Assembly (NCBI RefSeq): GCF_000243135.2
Contig: NC_019903.1
Span: forward strand, 1,092,001 to 1,156,000
Source: Desulfitobacterium dichloroeliminans LMG P-21439
GTDB taxonomy: Bacteria > Bacillota > Desulfitobacteriia > Desulfitobacteriales > Desulfitobacteriaceae
Length of the DNA: 64,000 nt
Reading direction: 5' to 3'
Shown here: positions 1 through 9,378 of the stretch, piece after piece
How positions within the stretch are numbered: the stretch's first letter is position 1
How the letters are laid out: each line of letters begins with the position of its first letter
Program-made: the position numbers and the translations under genes
Notes under the pieces: model-generated
The model's input: only the letters and a program-made list of their open reading frames with translations
The model's database searches: none
Told to the model about the DNA's origin: nothing

Positions 1-224
1 ATAATTCGTAATGAATGCTTCGAGATATATCTCACAATCGTTTCCAGAAAAACACTAATGACTTTATAGGTGCATCTGATATATCATTGGTATTGCGGAC
101 AGGCAATCATTAAGTATATCAACAGTGTATATTATAATTAGCAGATTTAGATATACTGTGTACTTCGTGATTTGCATGCAGCAATAATCATAAATAATTA
201 CAATTATAGGGGGAAATTCTTCGA

Positions 225-2477
225 ATGAAAAAGACAAGAGCTCGTGTTTTATCCAGTGCAATTGTTGCAACTATGGTATTAGGCACTGCATTTCCGGCTG
301 CTGTTTTAGCCGACACCCAGGTTCCTGCCGGTGAAACAAAGAGTTCCGTTGATCGTTTATATGGTGAGAATCGTTTTGAGACAGCAGCAAAAGTAGCAAT
401 TGAAGGATGGGAAGATTCTAAAGTTGCAATCCTGGCTTCTGGTAAAAAAGAGAACCTCGTGGATGCCCTGACTGCCGCACCCTTTGCTAAGTCTGTGGAT
501 GCACCTATTCTATTGACCGATGGGGCAAAGATTCCTGAGGCCACTATCAAGGCGCTTAAGGCCTTAAAAGTTGAAGAAGTTTATACTGTAAGCGGTGCAA
601 TTAAAAAGGAAGCTTTAGAGAAGGCTTTCAAAGATAATGAGTTAGAAATTGTAGTTAAAGAGGAGTTAGGTGGCAAGGACCGCTTTGAAACGGCAAAAAA
701 TATTGCAGAACAGCTTGAAGGGGTACAAGGGGTTATGGTAACCACAGCCTTTAAGAATGCTGATGCTCTTTCTGTTGCCTCTATAGCGGCTGCGAAGAAT
801 ATGCCGATTCTTTTAGCCCATCCGAATCAAGGTTTGGAAGCACAGGCAGAATATTTGGATAGCATCAAAGATCAAGTGAAGAAAACCTACGTTCTCGGTG
901 GGGAAACCTTGGTCAGTAAAAAAGTTTATGAGGAATTGCCAGGAAAAGATGGCGAAAGTAAGATTCGTATTTTTGGGGATGATCGTTTCGATACGAACCT
1001 GAAAGTTTTAAAGACCTTTTCGGATCTGAAATATGACAAGGTTTATGTAGGCAATGGTTTTGATAACCATCTTGTGGATGCTCTGGTTGTATCTGCTCTT
1101 GCAGCAAAAACAAATTCTCCGATTGTCTTGACTGATAATAGTCTCAGCAAAAAAGTAGAAGACTTCTTGCTTCCTAAACTAGGGCAAAAGAGCATCGTAG
1201 CCCTCGGTGGATCGACGGTTGTCACTGATAAAGCTCTCACCTTTAATCATGTTCGTCCCCAAGACTTCGGTGTTATGCAGTTTTCGGGTGTGAATGGCTA
1301 TAATGTTGGTCTCCAAATTGTTGATGGAACTGCAAGGGATTTAAAGAGTGTTGAAGTTACCCTTTATAAGGGGGACAACATCCTTGCAAAAAACACCAGC
1401 TTGGATAAACTCTTTAACTCATACCCTGATGCTACACAACTTTCTACTCCCTTTAATATTGACGGAAACTTCGCTGCTGATGGATTCTGGACCTATGGCA
1501 AGTATAATGGGACAGTTCTTGATGTTCCCAATAAAGCTGTCATTAAAGTGACCTATTCTGATGATCGTGTTTTCGAAATAGTGAATACCAATCTTACTGG
1601 AAATCCTGAAGATCTGAACAAAGAAGCTCTCAACCATGTTAAGGCTGAAGATTTCGGTGTAATGCAAAGCTCTGGAGTTAACGGATACAGTGTTGGCTTC
1701 TCCTTAGTGGACAAACTCCCTGTAGATTTAAAGAGCATTGAAGTGAGTTTGGTTAAAGTAGAAACCAGCAAAGATGAAAAAACAGAAGAAGAGCAAGTTA
1801 CCGAGACAGTCTTGGTTACCAACATGGCTACTCGTGCTAAGAACGCAAAGCTCTTCGAATTGACTGGTAAACAACTTTCTTCTCCCTTTAACATTGATGG
1901 ATCCTTTGAGGAGGATGGTTACTGGACTTATGGTGAGTTTAAGGGAACAGTTGAAGATGTCCCAACCAAAGCTGTAATCACCATCGAATATCAGGATGGA
2001 CGCAAATTCACGGTTCAAAGCACTGAGTTAACCGGAGATGTGAAGCTTCTGGATGACCCTACCATCACTTCTGGATTAGCTAAAGCGTTAACTGTTGGTG
2101 AAACTGCTGATTTCGAAGTGACCACTGCTCCAAACAGCTTTGCGGCTGAGCCTGCAGCAGCTAATGCCAAGGTTCTTGTCAAGGTGACTTTAACTGAAGG
2201 GGACAAGGAAAAGGTGGCTCTTCAATACCTTGAAAATGACGGAACCTATAAGGCTCTTACTTTAGATGAAAAAGGTAGTGCTCTTTATGGTCCTGCAACA
2301 GGATTCCCTTTCATCAATGGTGCAAGTCAATTCAAAGTCGCTTTTAGTGAAGCGGGCACCTATAAGTATGCTTTAGAAGTTATAACGGTTGTCGCAGATG
2401 GCCAAGAAAATGAAGTCCTTGCTTTCACCACGGGTGAAGTAGTCGTCACTGCAGCGCCTGCAGAGAACAACGAGTAA
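225..2477 (+). CDS. Secreted surface protein with three cell-wall-binding (CWB2) repeats
   Basis: 750 aa. An N-terminal signal peptide is visible (KKTRAR basic region, hydrophobic stretch, AVLA cleavage site near residue 29). Three tandem modules of about 95 residues follow, at about 42-135, 150-235 and 245-335. Each has an RxxGxxRFxT start and a later A-P-I-L/V-L-T/A block, typical of cell wall binding repeat 2 (PF04122), which anchors S-layer type proteins to wall polymers in Firmicutes. Two homologous domains of about 110 residues come next, both with FGVMQxSGVNGY and PFNIDGxFxxDGxWTYG, then a beta-rich C-terminal domain. I do not recognise the duplicated domain. An ATG with an upstream GGGGGAAA fixes the start. 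It is monocistronic, followed by a strong terminator. The wall-binding role is family knowledge; the ligand or activity of the C-terminal half is unknown. Confidence 0.9.
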   Translation: MKKTRARVLSSAIVATMVLGTAFPAAVLADTQVPAGETKSSVDRLYGENRFETAAKVAIEGWEDSKVAILASGKKENLVDALTAAPFAKSVDAPILLTDGAKIPEATIKALKALKVEEVYTVSGAIKKEALEKAFKDNELEIVVKEELGGKDRFETAKNIAEQLEGVQGVMVTTAFKNADALSVASIAAAKNMPILLAHPNQGLEAQAEYLDSIKDQVKKTYVLGGETLVSKKVYEELPGKDGESKIRIFGDDRFDTNLKVLKTFSDLKYDKVYVGNGFDNHLVDALVVSALAAKTNSPIVLTDNSLSKKVEDFLLPKLGQKSIVALGGSTVVTDKALTFNHVRPQDFGVMQFSGVNGYNVGLQIVDGTARDLKSVEVTLYKGDNILAKNTSLDKLFNSYPDATQLSTPFNIDGNFAADGFWTYGKYNGTVLDVPNKAVIKVTYSDDRVFEIVNTNLTGNPEDLNKEALNHVKAEDFGVMQSSGVNGYSVGFSLVDKLPVDLKSIEVSLVKVETSKDEKTEEEQVTETVLVTNMATRAKNAKLFELTGKQLSSPFNIDGSFEEDGYWTYGEFKGTVEDVPTKAVITIEYQDGRKFTVQSTELTGDVKLLDDPTITSGLAKALTVGETADFEVTTAPNSFAAEPAAANAKVLVKVTLTEGDKEKVALQYLENDGTYKALTLDEKGSALYGPATGFPFINGASQFKVAFSEAGTYKYALEVITVVADGQENEVLAFTTGEVVVTAAPAENNE

Positions 2478-2535
2478 AACTATAATAGAAAACAGATGTA
2501 TCACGATCTAAAATAGAATCAGATTGTGGAATTCG

Positions 2536-2563
2536 AAAAAGGAGGGGGCTACCCCTCCTTTTT
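2536..2563 (+). terminator. Rho-independent terminator of the surface protein gene
   Basis: Seven-base-pair GGAGGGG/CCCCTCC stem with a 4-nt loop, extended by A/T pairs and followed by TTTTT, 60 nt after the stop codon. Confidence 0.9.
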
Positions 2564-2686
2564 GCTTATCAGGTTTCTATGCGACTCTTAGCCCGAACCG
2601 GCTAGAATTTCTGTTCATTCTTCACTAAACCGAGTTTCCATTGCCATTGCCATATATCCACCCCGTTCCGGTGGCATTAGGCACCC

Positions 2687-4051
2687 TTAGCGAGCCGCTA
2701 AAGGTGCGCTTCGCCAGTAATTTGATACAGGGGTGCCTGCATAGCCAATCTCTAGGTTTCTTGCCAGCTCAGGATTGAGGCAGACAAGATCATCCCGACC
2801 GAGTTCTTGAATGCTCTTTTTCCCCATGGCTTGTAGGGCCATTTTCATTTCTTCTTGGCAAGAAATCAGGAAGTTAGCAAGATGTTGGCTTCCTTCCTCA
2901 ATATCGAGTTCATTAGTTAGTGCCCCGTTATACAAAGCAAGCTGATGAGCAGGGTGTTGAGGTAGGGCTTTAGTCATCTGCTTTTGTAGAGTGGCTATGA
3001 TGGCAATAGAACCTATGTATACGGCATCTGCGCCTAACGCTAAAGCTTTTAGCATTTCACCCGGTGTACGGAAGCCACCGGCAGCGATTACAGTGAATTT
3101 ATCGCGGAGGTTTTGTTCACGGAGCCAATGAATGGTTCTGCCCAAACCAAAGAGGGTAGGTAGGCCCATATCATCTTCCAAAGTAGGAGCAGCAGCAGCA
3201 GTTCCACCTTCTTGGCCATCGATGCATATGAAATCAGCCTCTGTCTTGGCGATGACTTCAAGTTCTCTTTCCATGAAGTGAGTAGCTGCTATTTTAATTC
3301 CAACCGGAACGGAATAGTCTTGTTTCAACTTTTTAATGAGTTTAACTACGTCATCTGGTGAATTAACCTCGGGTAAGCGAGAGTGTTTTCCTGTGCTTCC
3401 GCCCTCTTCGATTTTCCATAGTGCCCGCAAGTGTTCATCCATTTCATCTTCCTTCACAGAAGAAGCAACGGCGCCTCCCCAAGCACCTTGTCCCAGTTGA
3501 ACTTCAATAGCATCCACCAGCTCCAGCTGTTCTGGGGTATTGAGCCAGCCACCGCGGTTGTACTGACCGATCAAGAAGTCGGCGGCTTCCCGTTCCTCTT
3601 CAGATACAGCGGATTCGCCAGTATTGGTAGCTGTTCCGGCCATGGAGGCTCCTTTGGCAAGAGCTATTTTCATGGGCAGATTCAGAGATCCTCCATAGGA
3701 CATACCAGTGATTAAAATGGGAGTATCCAACTTGAGAGGTTTTTTGGCATGGGGACCGATAACCACTTTGGTTTCAAGGGTGGTATCGTCTGGGGTAGGA
3801 AGTTGAAAGAGTTGTCTAGGGTTGAGCAAGAGTTGTTCCCATGGAGATAAACGCAAGGGACTTCCCAGAGGTCTTGAGAGGGCTTTGCCTGTCTCAGCCC
3901 GAATCCCCGCCTCGATCACAGCCCTTAAACTCAGTTTTTCAAAGGTTGTGGTCATGACCATAGGATTATTGGGATAGGATTCGGTGAGCATATTTTCTAA
4001 CATAGCATCGGTTAAAGGATTCATGAGGCGAAGCATCAATTCGTTAAGCAT
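2687..4051 (-). CDS. FMN-binding glutamate synthase-family protein
   Basis: 454 aa, matching the stand-alone glutamate synthase central/FMN domain (PF01645) rather than the full 1500-residue GltB. Visible are the barrel segments around PVGIKIAATHF, ICIDGQEGGTAAAP and VIAAGGFRTPGEMLKALALGADAVYIG, which form the FMN/phosphate-binding part of the family. No glutamine amidotransferase domain is present, so any glutamine hydrolysis would need another subunit; several stand-alone members have other or unknown reactions. AGAAGGTG stands a few bases before the ATG. Its neighbours on the same strand are ridA and type III glutamine synthetase, which fits nitrogen metabolism. Substrate is not shown by the sequence. 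Confidence 0.85.
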   Translation of the reverse strand: MLNELMLRLMNPLTDAMLENMLTESYPNNPMVMTTTFEKLSLRAVIEAGIRAETGKALSRPLGSPLRLSPWEQLLLNPRQLFQLPTPDDTTLETKVVIGPHAKKPLKLDTPILITGMSYGGSLNLPMKIALAKGASMAGTATNTGESAVSEEEREAADFLIGQYNRGGWLNTPEQLELVDAIEVQLGQGAWGGAVASSVKEDEMDEHLRALWKIEEGGSTGKHSRLPEVNSPDDVVKLIKKLKQDYSVPVGIKIAATHFMERELEVIAKTEADFICIDGQEGGTAAAAPTLEDDMGLPTLFGLGRTIHWLREQNLRDKFTVIAAGGFRTPGEMLKALALGADAVYIGSIAIIATLQKQMTKALPQHPAHQLALYNGALTNELDIEEGSQHLANFLISCQEEMKMALQAMGKKSIQELGRDDLVCLNPELARNLEIGYAGTPVSNYWRSAPLAAR

Positions 4052-4225
4052 ATTTTTACACCTTCTTCTACAAAGTTAGTTTAGTATGTGCATTTTGAGA
4101 TTTTTTATGGGTAAAAAAATAGCCACGACTAAATCGTGACTGCATAGGGCAATAGTTTACATATGGGTGCATAAAGCACAATTTTAGTACAAAGAACAAG
4201 TACACTTTGCTGCGAAGGGAGGATA

Positions 4226-4606
4226 TTAGTCTACTAAAGCAATGGTTTCTATTTCGATAATAGCATCCTTGGGGAGTCTAGCAACTTGTACGGCAGAGCG
4301 TGCCGGTGGATTCGCGGGAAAAAAGGTTCCATAGATTTCGTTCATGTCTGCAAAATCATTCATATCTCTTAGGAAAACAGTAACCTTAACGACTTTATCC
4401 ATCGAGGCACCAGCGCTTTCTAAGATGTTCTTTACATTTTCCAAGGACTGTTGAGTCGCTTTACGAATATCGCTTTCTAATTCACCAGTAGCTGGATTAA
4501 GAGGTAATTGGCCAGAAGTAAACACCAAGTTGCCGGCTTTAATTCCTTGAGAATAGGGTCCGATGGCTGCGGGAGCCTTATCAGTGTGTAAAACCTTTTT
4601 GGACAT
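4226..4606 (-). CDS. ridA: RidA family 2-iminobutanoate/2-iminopropanoate deaminase
   Basis: 126 aa, the usual RidA/YjgF length. Family signatures are visible: APAAIGPYSQGIKAGNLVFTSGQLPLNP near the N-terminus, NVKNILESAGASMDKVVKVTVFLRDM in the middle and NPPARSAVQVARLPKDA with the conserved arginine that binds the substrate carboxylate. RidA hydrolyses reactive enamine/imine products of PLP enzymes and so protects transaminases and related enzymes. TGGAGG precedes the ATG by a normal distance. It is transcribed in the same direction as the glutamate synthase-like gene 175 nt further on, but probably from its own promoter. Confidence 0.93.
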   Translation of the reverse strand: MSKKVLHTDKAPAAIGPYSQGIKAGNLVFTSGQLPLNPATGELESDIRKATQQSLENVKNILESAGASMDKVVKVTVFLRDMNDFADMNEIYGTFFPANPPARSAVQVARLPKDAIIEIETIALVD

Positions 4607-4821
4607 AGATGAACCTCCAATTCGAAATGCTTTAGATTAATTTTGTATAAAATTAGCTTGGTCGCGTTGATAATGATTCTATTATAACACCAACCGAGGG
4701 TAGACATCCATTAAGATGGCAATATTTGACGAAACGTGTTTAGTTGAAGTCGGTATCCAAACCTGATGGGGCGCAGTGATAGGAATCATTGCACCCCAAT
4801 TGCTTTAATCAAGTAATGTAG

Positions 4822-4855
4822 AAAAAAATAAGCTAGCGTTTTCACGTTAGCTTAT
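4822..4855 (-). terminator. Terminator of glnN
   Basis: ATAAGCTAGCGT/ACGTTAGCTTAT hairpin (one G-T pair) with a run of U on the minus-strand transcript, 25 nt after the glnN stop. Confidence 0.88.
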
Positions 4856-4880
4856 ATAGAGGGTAGAGATCATGGCATGA

Positions 4881-6974
4881 TTATAGTCTAAATAACATCT
4901 TGGTATAAGAAGGCAACGGCCACATTTCATAGTCCACCAGAACTTCCAGATGGTCGACGATTTGGCGTAACTCGTTCATAGTCTTGAAGACTAAATCGCG
5001 GTATAAGATGCCTTGTCTATAGGCGTCTCCATGAAGCTGTTTTGCTGCTGTGGTTGCATCTTGTAAGTCTTTGATTATAAGGCCAAGGTCTTTAAGCAAG
5101 GGGGCGATTTCGTTGAGCAAATCTTTCTGTGCTGAAACATCTGCTTTCGGATCTGCAGTGCGAATCGTATTAATAGAGTTCGCCAGCTCAGTTGAGTATC
5201 GAACAACAGCGGGGAGGACCTGGCGTTTAGCCACGTCAATCATGGTGAGGGCTTCAATATTAATAGTTTTGGAATATAGCTCAAGATAGATTTCGTAGCG
5301 AGAGTGAAGTTCTGTGTGACTGAAGACCCCATGCTTTTTGAAGAGATCAATGGTTTTGTTACTGATTAATGCGGAAATAGCTTCCACTGTGGAAGTGAGA
5401 TTGGGTAAGCCTCGTCTCTCAGCCTCCTTAACCCACTCTTCGGAATAACCATTGCCATCGAAGATTACTCGGGAATGATTGATGGCGACTTCTCGTAGAA
5501 TAGCTTGAAGCTCACTATGGAAGTCATCAGCTTGCTCTAAGCGATCTGCCATTTGGGAAAGAACTTCAGCCACAATGGTGTTGATTATCACATTGGGACC
5601 TGCAATGGAAAGGGAAGAGGGTACCATGCGGAATTCAAATTTGTTACCTGTAAAAGCAAAGGGGGAGGTCCGGTTGCGGTCTGTAGAGTCCTTGGGCAGG
5701 GAAGGTAGAGTTGATACTCCAATGGTCATTTGACCTCCCTGTTTGGAGGTATTGGGTTTGCCGATTTTTAGCTGTTCAATAATATCAGATAATTCATCAC
5801 CAAGGAAGATGGAGATAATGGCGGGTGGTGCTTCATTGGCTCCCAGTCGATGGTCATTGCCAGGGTTGGCCGCAGATGCCCTGAGAAGTTCAGCGTTATC
5901 ATCAACAGCTTTAATAACGGCGCAAATAAATGTCAAGAACTGTGCGTTCTCATGAGGAGTTGTGCCCGGTTCGAGTAAGTTCGCGCCTTCATCTGTGCTT
6001 AAAGACCAATTGTTGTGTTTGCCTGAACCATTCACACCAGCAAAGGGTTTTTCATGGAGGAGACAAGCAAGGGCATGGCGATTAGCAACCTTATGCAAGG
6101 TATCCATAATAAGTTGATTATGGTCGGTGGCAATATTGGTTGTAGCAAAAATTGGAGCAATTTCATATTGGCCAGGAGCAGCCTCTTTGTGTTGGGTTTT
6201 GGCAGGAACCCCCAGCTTCCATAACTCAATATTGACCTCTTGCATAAAGGCTGTCACGCGCTCATTGATACTGCCAAAATAATGGTCCTCCATTTCCTGA
6301 CCTTTAGGAGGCAATACGCCAAAAAGAGTGCGGCCTGTAAGCATGAGGTCTAAACGTTTTTGATGGTATTTCTTTTCAATAAGGAAGAATTCCTGCTCGG
6401 CACCAACAGTGGGAGTAACCCGTTTAGCAGTGCTATTACCAAATAAACGGAGTATTCTTAATGCTTGTTTCGAGAGAGTTTCCATAGAACGCAAAAGCGG
6501 TGTTTTTTTGTCTAATGCTTCACCTGTATAGGAACAGAAGGCGGTAGGGATACAGAGTATAACCTTGCCTGCATCCTCGCGCAGAAAAGCGGGAGAGGTG
6601 CAATCCCATGCTGTATATCCTCTGGCTTCAAAGGTGGAACGGATACCACCATTAGGAAAGGAGGAAGCATCCGGTTCGCCTTTAATCAGCTCTTTGCCGG
6701 AGAATTCCATAATCACTCGTCCATCAGCAGTAGGAGAGATAAAAGAGTCGTGCTTTTCTGCAGTATAGCCAGTCATGGGTTGGAACCAATGGGTATAATG
6801 TGTTGCGCCATTTTCGATGGCCCAGTCCTTCATGGCATTAGCGACCACTTCAGCGACCTCTAGTTGCAAGGGAAGGCCTTCATCGAGGGTCTTATGGAGC
6901 GCTTTATAAGTGTTCTTGGGTAACTTCTCCCGCATAACCGTATCATTAAATACATTTTTTCCGAAGAAATCCAT
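4881..6974 (-). CDS. glnN: Type III glutamine synthetase
   Basis: 697 aa, the length of GSIII (about 700), far longer than GSI (about 450). It makes glutamine from glutamate, ammonia and ATP in the cytoplasm. Visible features are the N-terminal GSIII-specific region, the catalytic block GAEQEFFLIEKK with metal-binding glutamates, the NGSGKHNNWSLST segment and the C-terminal helical extension typical of GSIII. A well placed AGGGAGG precedes the ATG. The long leader (about 6980-7075) contains hairpins, described separately, that could control it. Monocistronic with its own terminator. Confidence 0.95.
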   Translation of the reverse strand: MDFFGKNVFNDTVMREKLPKNTYKALHKTLDEGLPLQLEVAEVVANAMKDWAIENGATHYTHWFQPMTGYTAEKHDSFISPTADGRVIMEFSGKELIKGEPDASSFPNGGIRSTFEARGYTAWDCTSPAFLREDAGKVILCIPTAFCSYTGEALDKKTPLLRSMETLSKQALRILRLFGNSTAKRVTPTVGAEQEFFLIEKKYHQKRLDLMLTGRTLFGVLPPKGQEMEDHYFGSINERVTAFMQEVNIELWKLGVPAKTQHKEAAPGQYEIAPIFATTNIATDHNQLIMDTLHKVANRHALACLLHEKPFAGVNGSGKHNNWSLSTDEGANLLEPGTTPHENAQFLTFICAVIKAVDDNAELLRASAANPGNDHRLGANEAPPAIISIFLGDELSDIIEQLKIGKPNTSKQGGQMTIGVSTLPSLPKDSTDRNRTSPFAFTGNKFEFRMVPSSLSIAGPNVIINTIVAEVLSQMADRLEQADDFHSELQAILREVAINHSRVIFDGNGYSEEWVKEAERRGLPNLTSTVEAISALISNKTIDLFKKHGVFSHTELHSRYEIYLELYSKTINIEALTMIDVAKRQVLPAVVRYSTELANSINTIRTADPKADVSAQKDLLNEIAPLLKDLGLIIKDLQDATTAAKQLHGDAYRQGILYRDLVFKTMNELRQIVDHLEVLVDYEMWPLPSYTKMLFRL

Positions 6975-6984
6975 TCTTTTATCC

Positions 6985-7080
6985 TCCCTTAATCCGGCTA
7001 AACAAAGAAAAAGACCCTCATAGGACTCTCTGCTCAGAAAATCTCTATAGAGCGTCTTTGCTCACGAATACCTTATCCTA
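6985..7080 (-). promoter_or_regulatory. Structured glnN leader, possible attenuator
   Basis: On the minus-strand transcript the leader contains GAGC-AAAGAC-GCUC, a 4-bp stem with a hexaloop having A at position 1 and G at position 4, the loop rule known for ANTAR antiterminator targets. A second, imperfect hairpin that ends in GUCUUUUU follows about 30 nt later and could terminate. The second loop does not fit the ANTAR rule, so the call is tentative. Confidence 0.35.
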
Positions 7081-7256
7081 TAAACTATCATATCTTTTTT
7101 CAAAATACAAGATGTTTAACAGACAATTGAATAGTTTGTTACAATTCTCCTCTAGTATTAATATAATATGTCCGTTTCATATTACATTAAGTATAGTTTT
7201 CTCCTTTTAGAAGATAATAAATTTGTCTGCTTAGCAATTAAAAGGAGGGTGTCGTT

Positions 7257-8087
7257 ATGTTTAAACACATCAAGGATATGGAATACACAGTGCATGTTGA
7301 TCGCCCCGATCCCCGGTTTGCTAATCTATTGCTCGAGCAATTTGGGGGTCCCCATGGTGAACTAAAAGCTGCAATGCAGTATTTCTCCCAGGCTGTGGGG
7401 TGCAACAATCCTCAGATTCGGGACATGCTACATGATATTGCAGCAGAAGAGCTGAGCCATTTCGAGATGGTAGGGGAATGTATCGCTATGCTACTTGGTC
7501 CAACAGATAAAGTGTCTCGGGATTTTCCTGCTATACATATGGCGCTCTTATCTGGAGGCCCGCCTATTACGAATTGTATGGGAGCTCCCTGGACTTCGGC
7601 ATATATCGAGACCTCCGGCGATCTTTATACGGATTTGGCTTCTAACTCGACAGCAGAGCTTCGTGCTAAGCTAATATATGAACGCTTATTGCAGCAAACC
7701 GATGATGCAGGAGTCAAAGATATGGTTCGTTTTCTTCTTAGTCGGGAAGAATCTCATAATTTCTCTTTCATGCAAGCAATTGAAACCCTTAAAGGCACCG
7801 GGACAGATGCGAATTTCCGCGATTCCGAGTTCTCGAAAAAGTATATGAATTTATCTACTGGGGTGGGAGATTCTCGCGGGCCTTGGAATCAAGGCAATGG
7901 GATTCAATATGAAGAGTGCCCCAATGAGAAATATGGAGGACCCGCTCAATATGGTAAAGATCGCGGCGCGGACAGCAAAGGAGAGGTTGGCCCTGGCTAT
8001 AACGATAAAACCAGAAATAACCCTCAATACACACAACCCAAACCAATAACGCCAAATGTACCGGGGCAAGAAAATCAAATGCATTAA
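7257..8087 (+). CDS. Manganese catalase family protein
   Basis: 276 aa. The fold is that of dimanganese ferritin-like catalases: GPHGELKAAMQYFSQAVGC with the first metal glutamate, DIAAEELSHFEMV with the ExxH pair, and the later ERLLQQTDD and REESHNFSF with further ligands. These enzymes disproportionate hydrogen peroxide; the group includes spore coat CotJC proteins. The C-terminal 60 residues are Gly/Asn/Pro-rich and poorly conserved. AAAGGAGGGTG stands 7 nt before the ATG. Expression in the spore coat or in vegetative oxygen defence cannot be told from the sequence; the following doxX gene is in the same direction. Confidence 0.92.
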   Translation: MFKHIKDMEYTVHVDRPDPRFANLLLEQFGGPHGELKAAMQYFSQAVGCNNPQIRDMLHDIAAEELSHFEMVGECIAMLLGPTDKVSRDFPAIHMALLSGGPPITNCMGAPWTSAYIETSGDLYTDLASNSTAELRAKLIYERLLQQTDDAGVKDMVRFLLSREESHNFSFMQAIETLKGTGTDANFRDSEFSKKYMNLSTGVGDSRGPWNQGNGIQYEECPNEKYGGPAQYGKDRGADSKGEVGPGYNDKTRNNPQYTQPKPITPNVPGQENQMH

Positions 8088-8153
8088 CCTCAGAAGTATC
8101 TAAAACGAGAAAATATACAGTAACAATGGATCATTTGACTGGAGGAATGGCAA

Positions 8154-8660
8154 ATGGCTTGGCGAGAATCACGGCTTATGCAGGTTATATGGACCGTTCT
8201 AAGGGTCTATGTAGGATGGGAATGGTTTAGTCATGGCCTCGATAAAGTGTTTGGTGCAAGTTCTGCGGTTTGGGTTGGACCGCAAGCCGGTACGGCAGTG
8301 ACGGGTTTTCTGAATGCTGCCTTAGCCAAGACGGGCGGTCAGCATCCGGACGTTCAAGGCTGGTATGGCACGTTCATCGAAAATGTTGCTTTGCCAAATG
8401 CCACTATTTTTGGTTACATTGTGGCTTGGGGTGAATTGTTAGTTGGGATAGGGCTAATTCTTGGTTTGTTTACTTCCCTTGCCCTCCTAGCTGCTATATT
8501 GATGAACTTAAGCTATCTACTAGCTGGAGCAGTCAGTACTAATCCTGTTATGCTTTTTTGGGAAGGTTTGCTTCTTTGGGCCGGTGCCGCTGCTTACTAT
8601 TGGGGTGTGGATCGAGTCTTCCTCCCTCGTTGGAAGAAGTGGCGATTGGCAAAGGGATAG
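8154..8660 (+). CDS. DoxX family membrane protein
   Basis: 168 aa, four predicted membrane segments: about residues 8-25, 75-95, 100-120 and 130-150. The conserved start (RVYVGWEWFSHGLDKVFG) and GELLVGIGLILGLFTSLA are typical of DoxX/DoxD-like proteins, whose relatives include the thiosulfate:quinone oxidoreductase small subunit and redox-stress membrane proteins. GGAGGAATGGCAA spans the start region. It lies 66 nt after the Mn catalase gene, so the two may be cotranscribed. A paralogue of the same layout lies at 28689. The reaction is unknown. Confidence 0.85.
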   Translation: MAWRESRLMQVIWTVLRVYVGWEWFSHGLDKVFGASSAVWVGPQAGTAVTGFLNAALAKTGGQHPDVQGWYGTFIENVALPNATIFGYIVAWGELLVGIGLILGLFTSLALLAAILMNLSYLLAGAVSTNPVMLFWEGLLLWAGAAAYYWGVDRVFLPRWKKWRLAKG

Positions 8661-8693
8661 TAAAGCTGTTCACGTACGCAACAACGTAACTGA

Positions 8694-8746
8694 AAAGATG
8701 CTCTCTAGAGGTATGGAATTCAACCTATCCTCTAGGGAGCATCTTT
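8694..8746. terminator. Bidirectional terminator between doxX and trmO
   Basis: Long hairpin AAAGATGCTC...GAGCATCTTT with T on both flanks, serving the convergent doxX and trmO transcripts. Confidence 0.88.
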
Positions 8747-8754
8747 AATATTAA

Positions 8755-9378
8755 TCATATTTTATGATTATGTTTATGATCATGGTCGAGTGAATGTTTA
8801 TGATCATGGTCGTGTGAATGATCGTGAGCATGGTCATGTGAATGTCCATGAGCGTGGTCGCCTGAGTGATCATGCTCGTGCCCGTGCTCATGCTCGAGGC
8901 CTAAGAAGTGCGCTAATCGATGCTCTTTATCAGGAAGGGTATCCATCCACCCGTCATTAGCATCGGCTTTGCTATCAAGTGTCTTGATATACGGCTTGAT
9001 ATCTAAGAGGGGAGTGCCATTATAGACATCAATACCGGAGATTAGAATCTCATGCCCCTCGATATTTTTCAGTTCCACTACACTTAAGCCGATTGGATTC
9101 GGGCGGCGGGGTGTACGACTGGCAAAAACTCCGACTTCCAACTCTGGGGCAAAGGGAGGGTTGATTTTTAAGCTCTGTTCAGAGACTTTGTCCAGATAGA
9201 ATAGTACTGTAATATAGCGAAAAGACGCAAGAGAATCTAGCCCATCGGTATGTTCGGGATTAAGACTAATCCAAAACTCTCCAGGCGCATCTCGATGAGG
9301 TTGATTAGGTATCGGAAGAGAAGGAAGATAAGGGGTGTGAATAGTACCAATAGCTTGGAATTCGATTTTCATATCCAT
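8755..9378 (-). CDS. trmO: TrmO/TsaA-like tRNA methyltransferase with a 20-histidine C-terminal tail
   Basis: 207 aa. Residues 1-155 are a TsaA/TrmO domain (PF01980): the GTIHTPY start, SRTPRRPNPIGLSVVEL and the DVYNGTPLLDIKPYI motif. The E. coli member methylates the N6-threonylcarbamoyl group of t6A37 in some tRNAs using S-adenosylmethionine. The last 45 residues hold 20 His alternating with Asp, Glu, Gly and Lys, a layout seen in nickel/zinc storage tails (for example HypB and SlyD). The ATG overlaps the stop of the upstream CooT gene (TGATG), so the two genes are translationally coupled. A TTG one codon earlier is possible. A metal role is inferred from the tail and from CooT. Confidence 0.88.
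   Translation of the reverse strand: MDMKIEFQAIGTIHTPYLPSLPIPNQPHRDAPGEFWISLNPEHTDGLDSLASFRYITVLFYLDKVSEQSLKINPPFAPELEVGVFASRTPRRPNPIGLSVVELKNIEGHEILISGIDVYNGTPLLDIKPYIKTLDSKADANDGWMDTLPDKEHRLAHFLGLEHEHGHEHDHSGDHAHGHSHDHAHDHSHDHDHKHSLDHDHKHNHKI

Noticed and set aside
4650-4685. Fur-box-like GATAATGATTC ahead of ridA
   Set aside because: Only about half of the Fur palindrome is present and ridA is not an expected Fur target.
8760-8900. Short tandem DNA repeat in the His-codon stretch as a CRISPR or regulatory repeat
   Set aside because: The periodicity is explained by alternating His and Asp/Gly codons of the TrmO tail.
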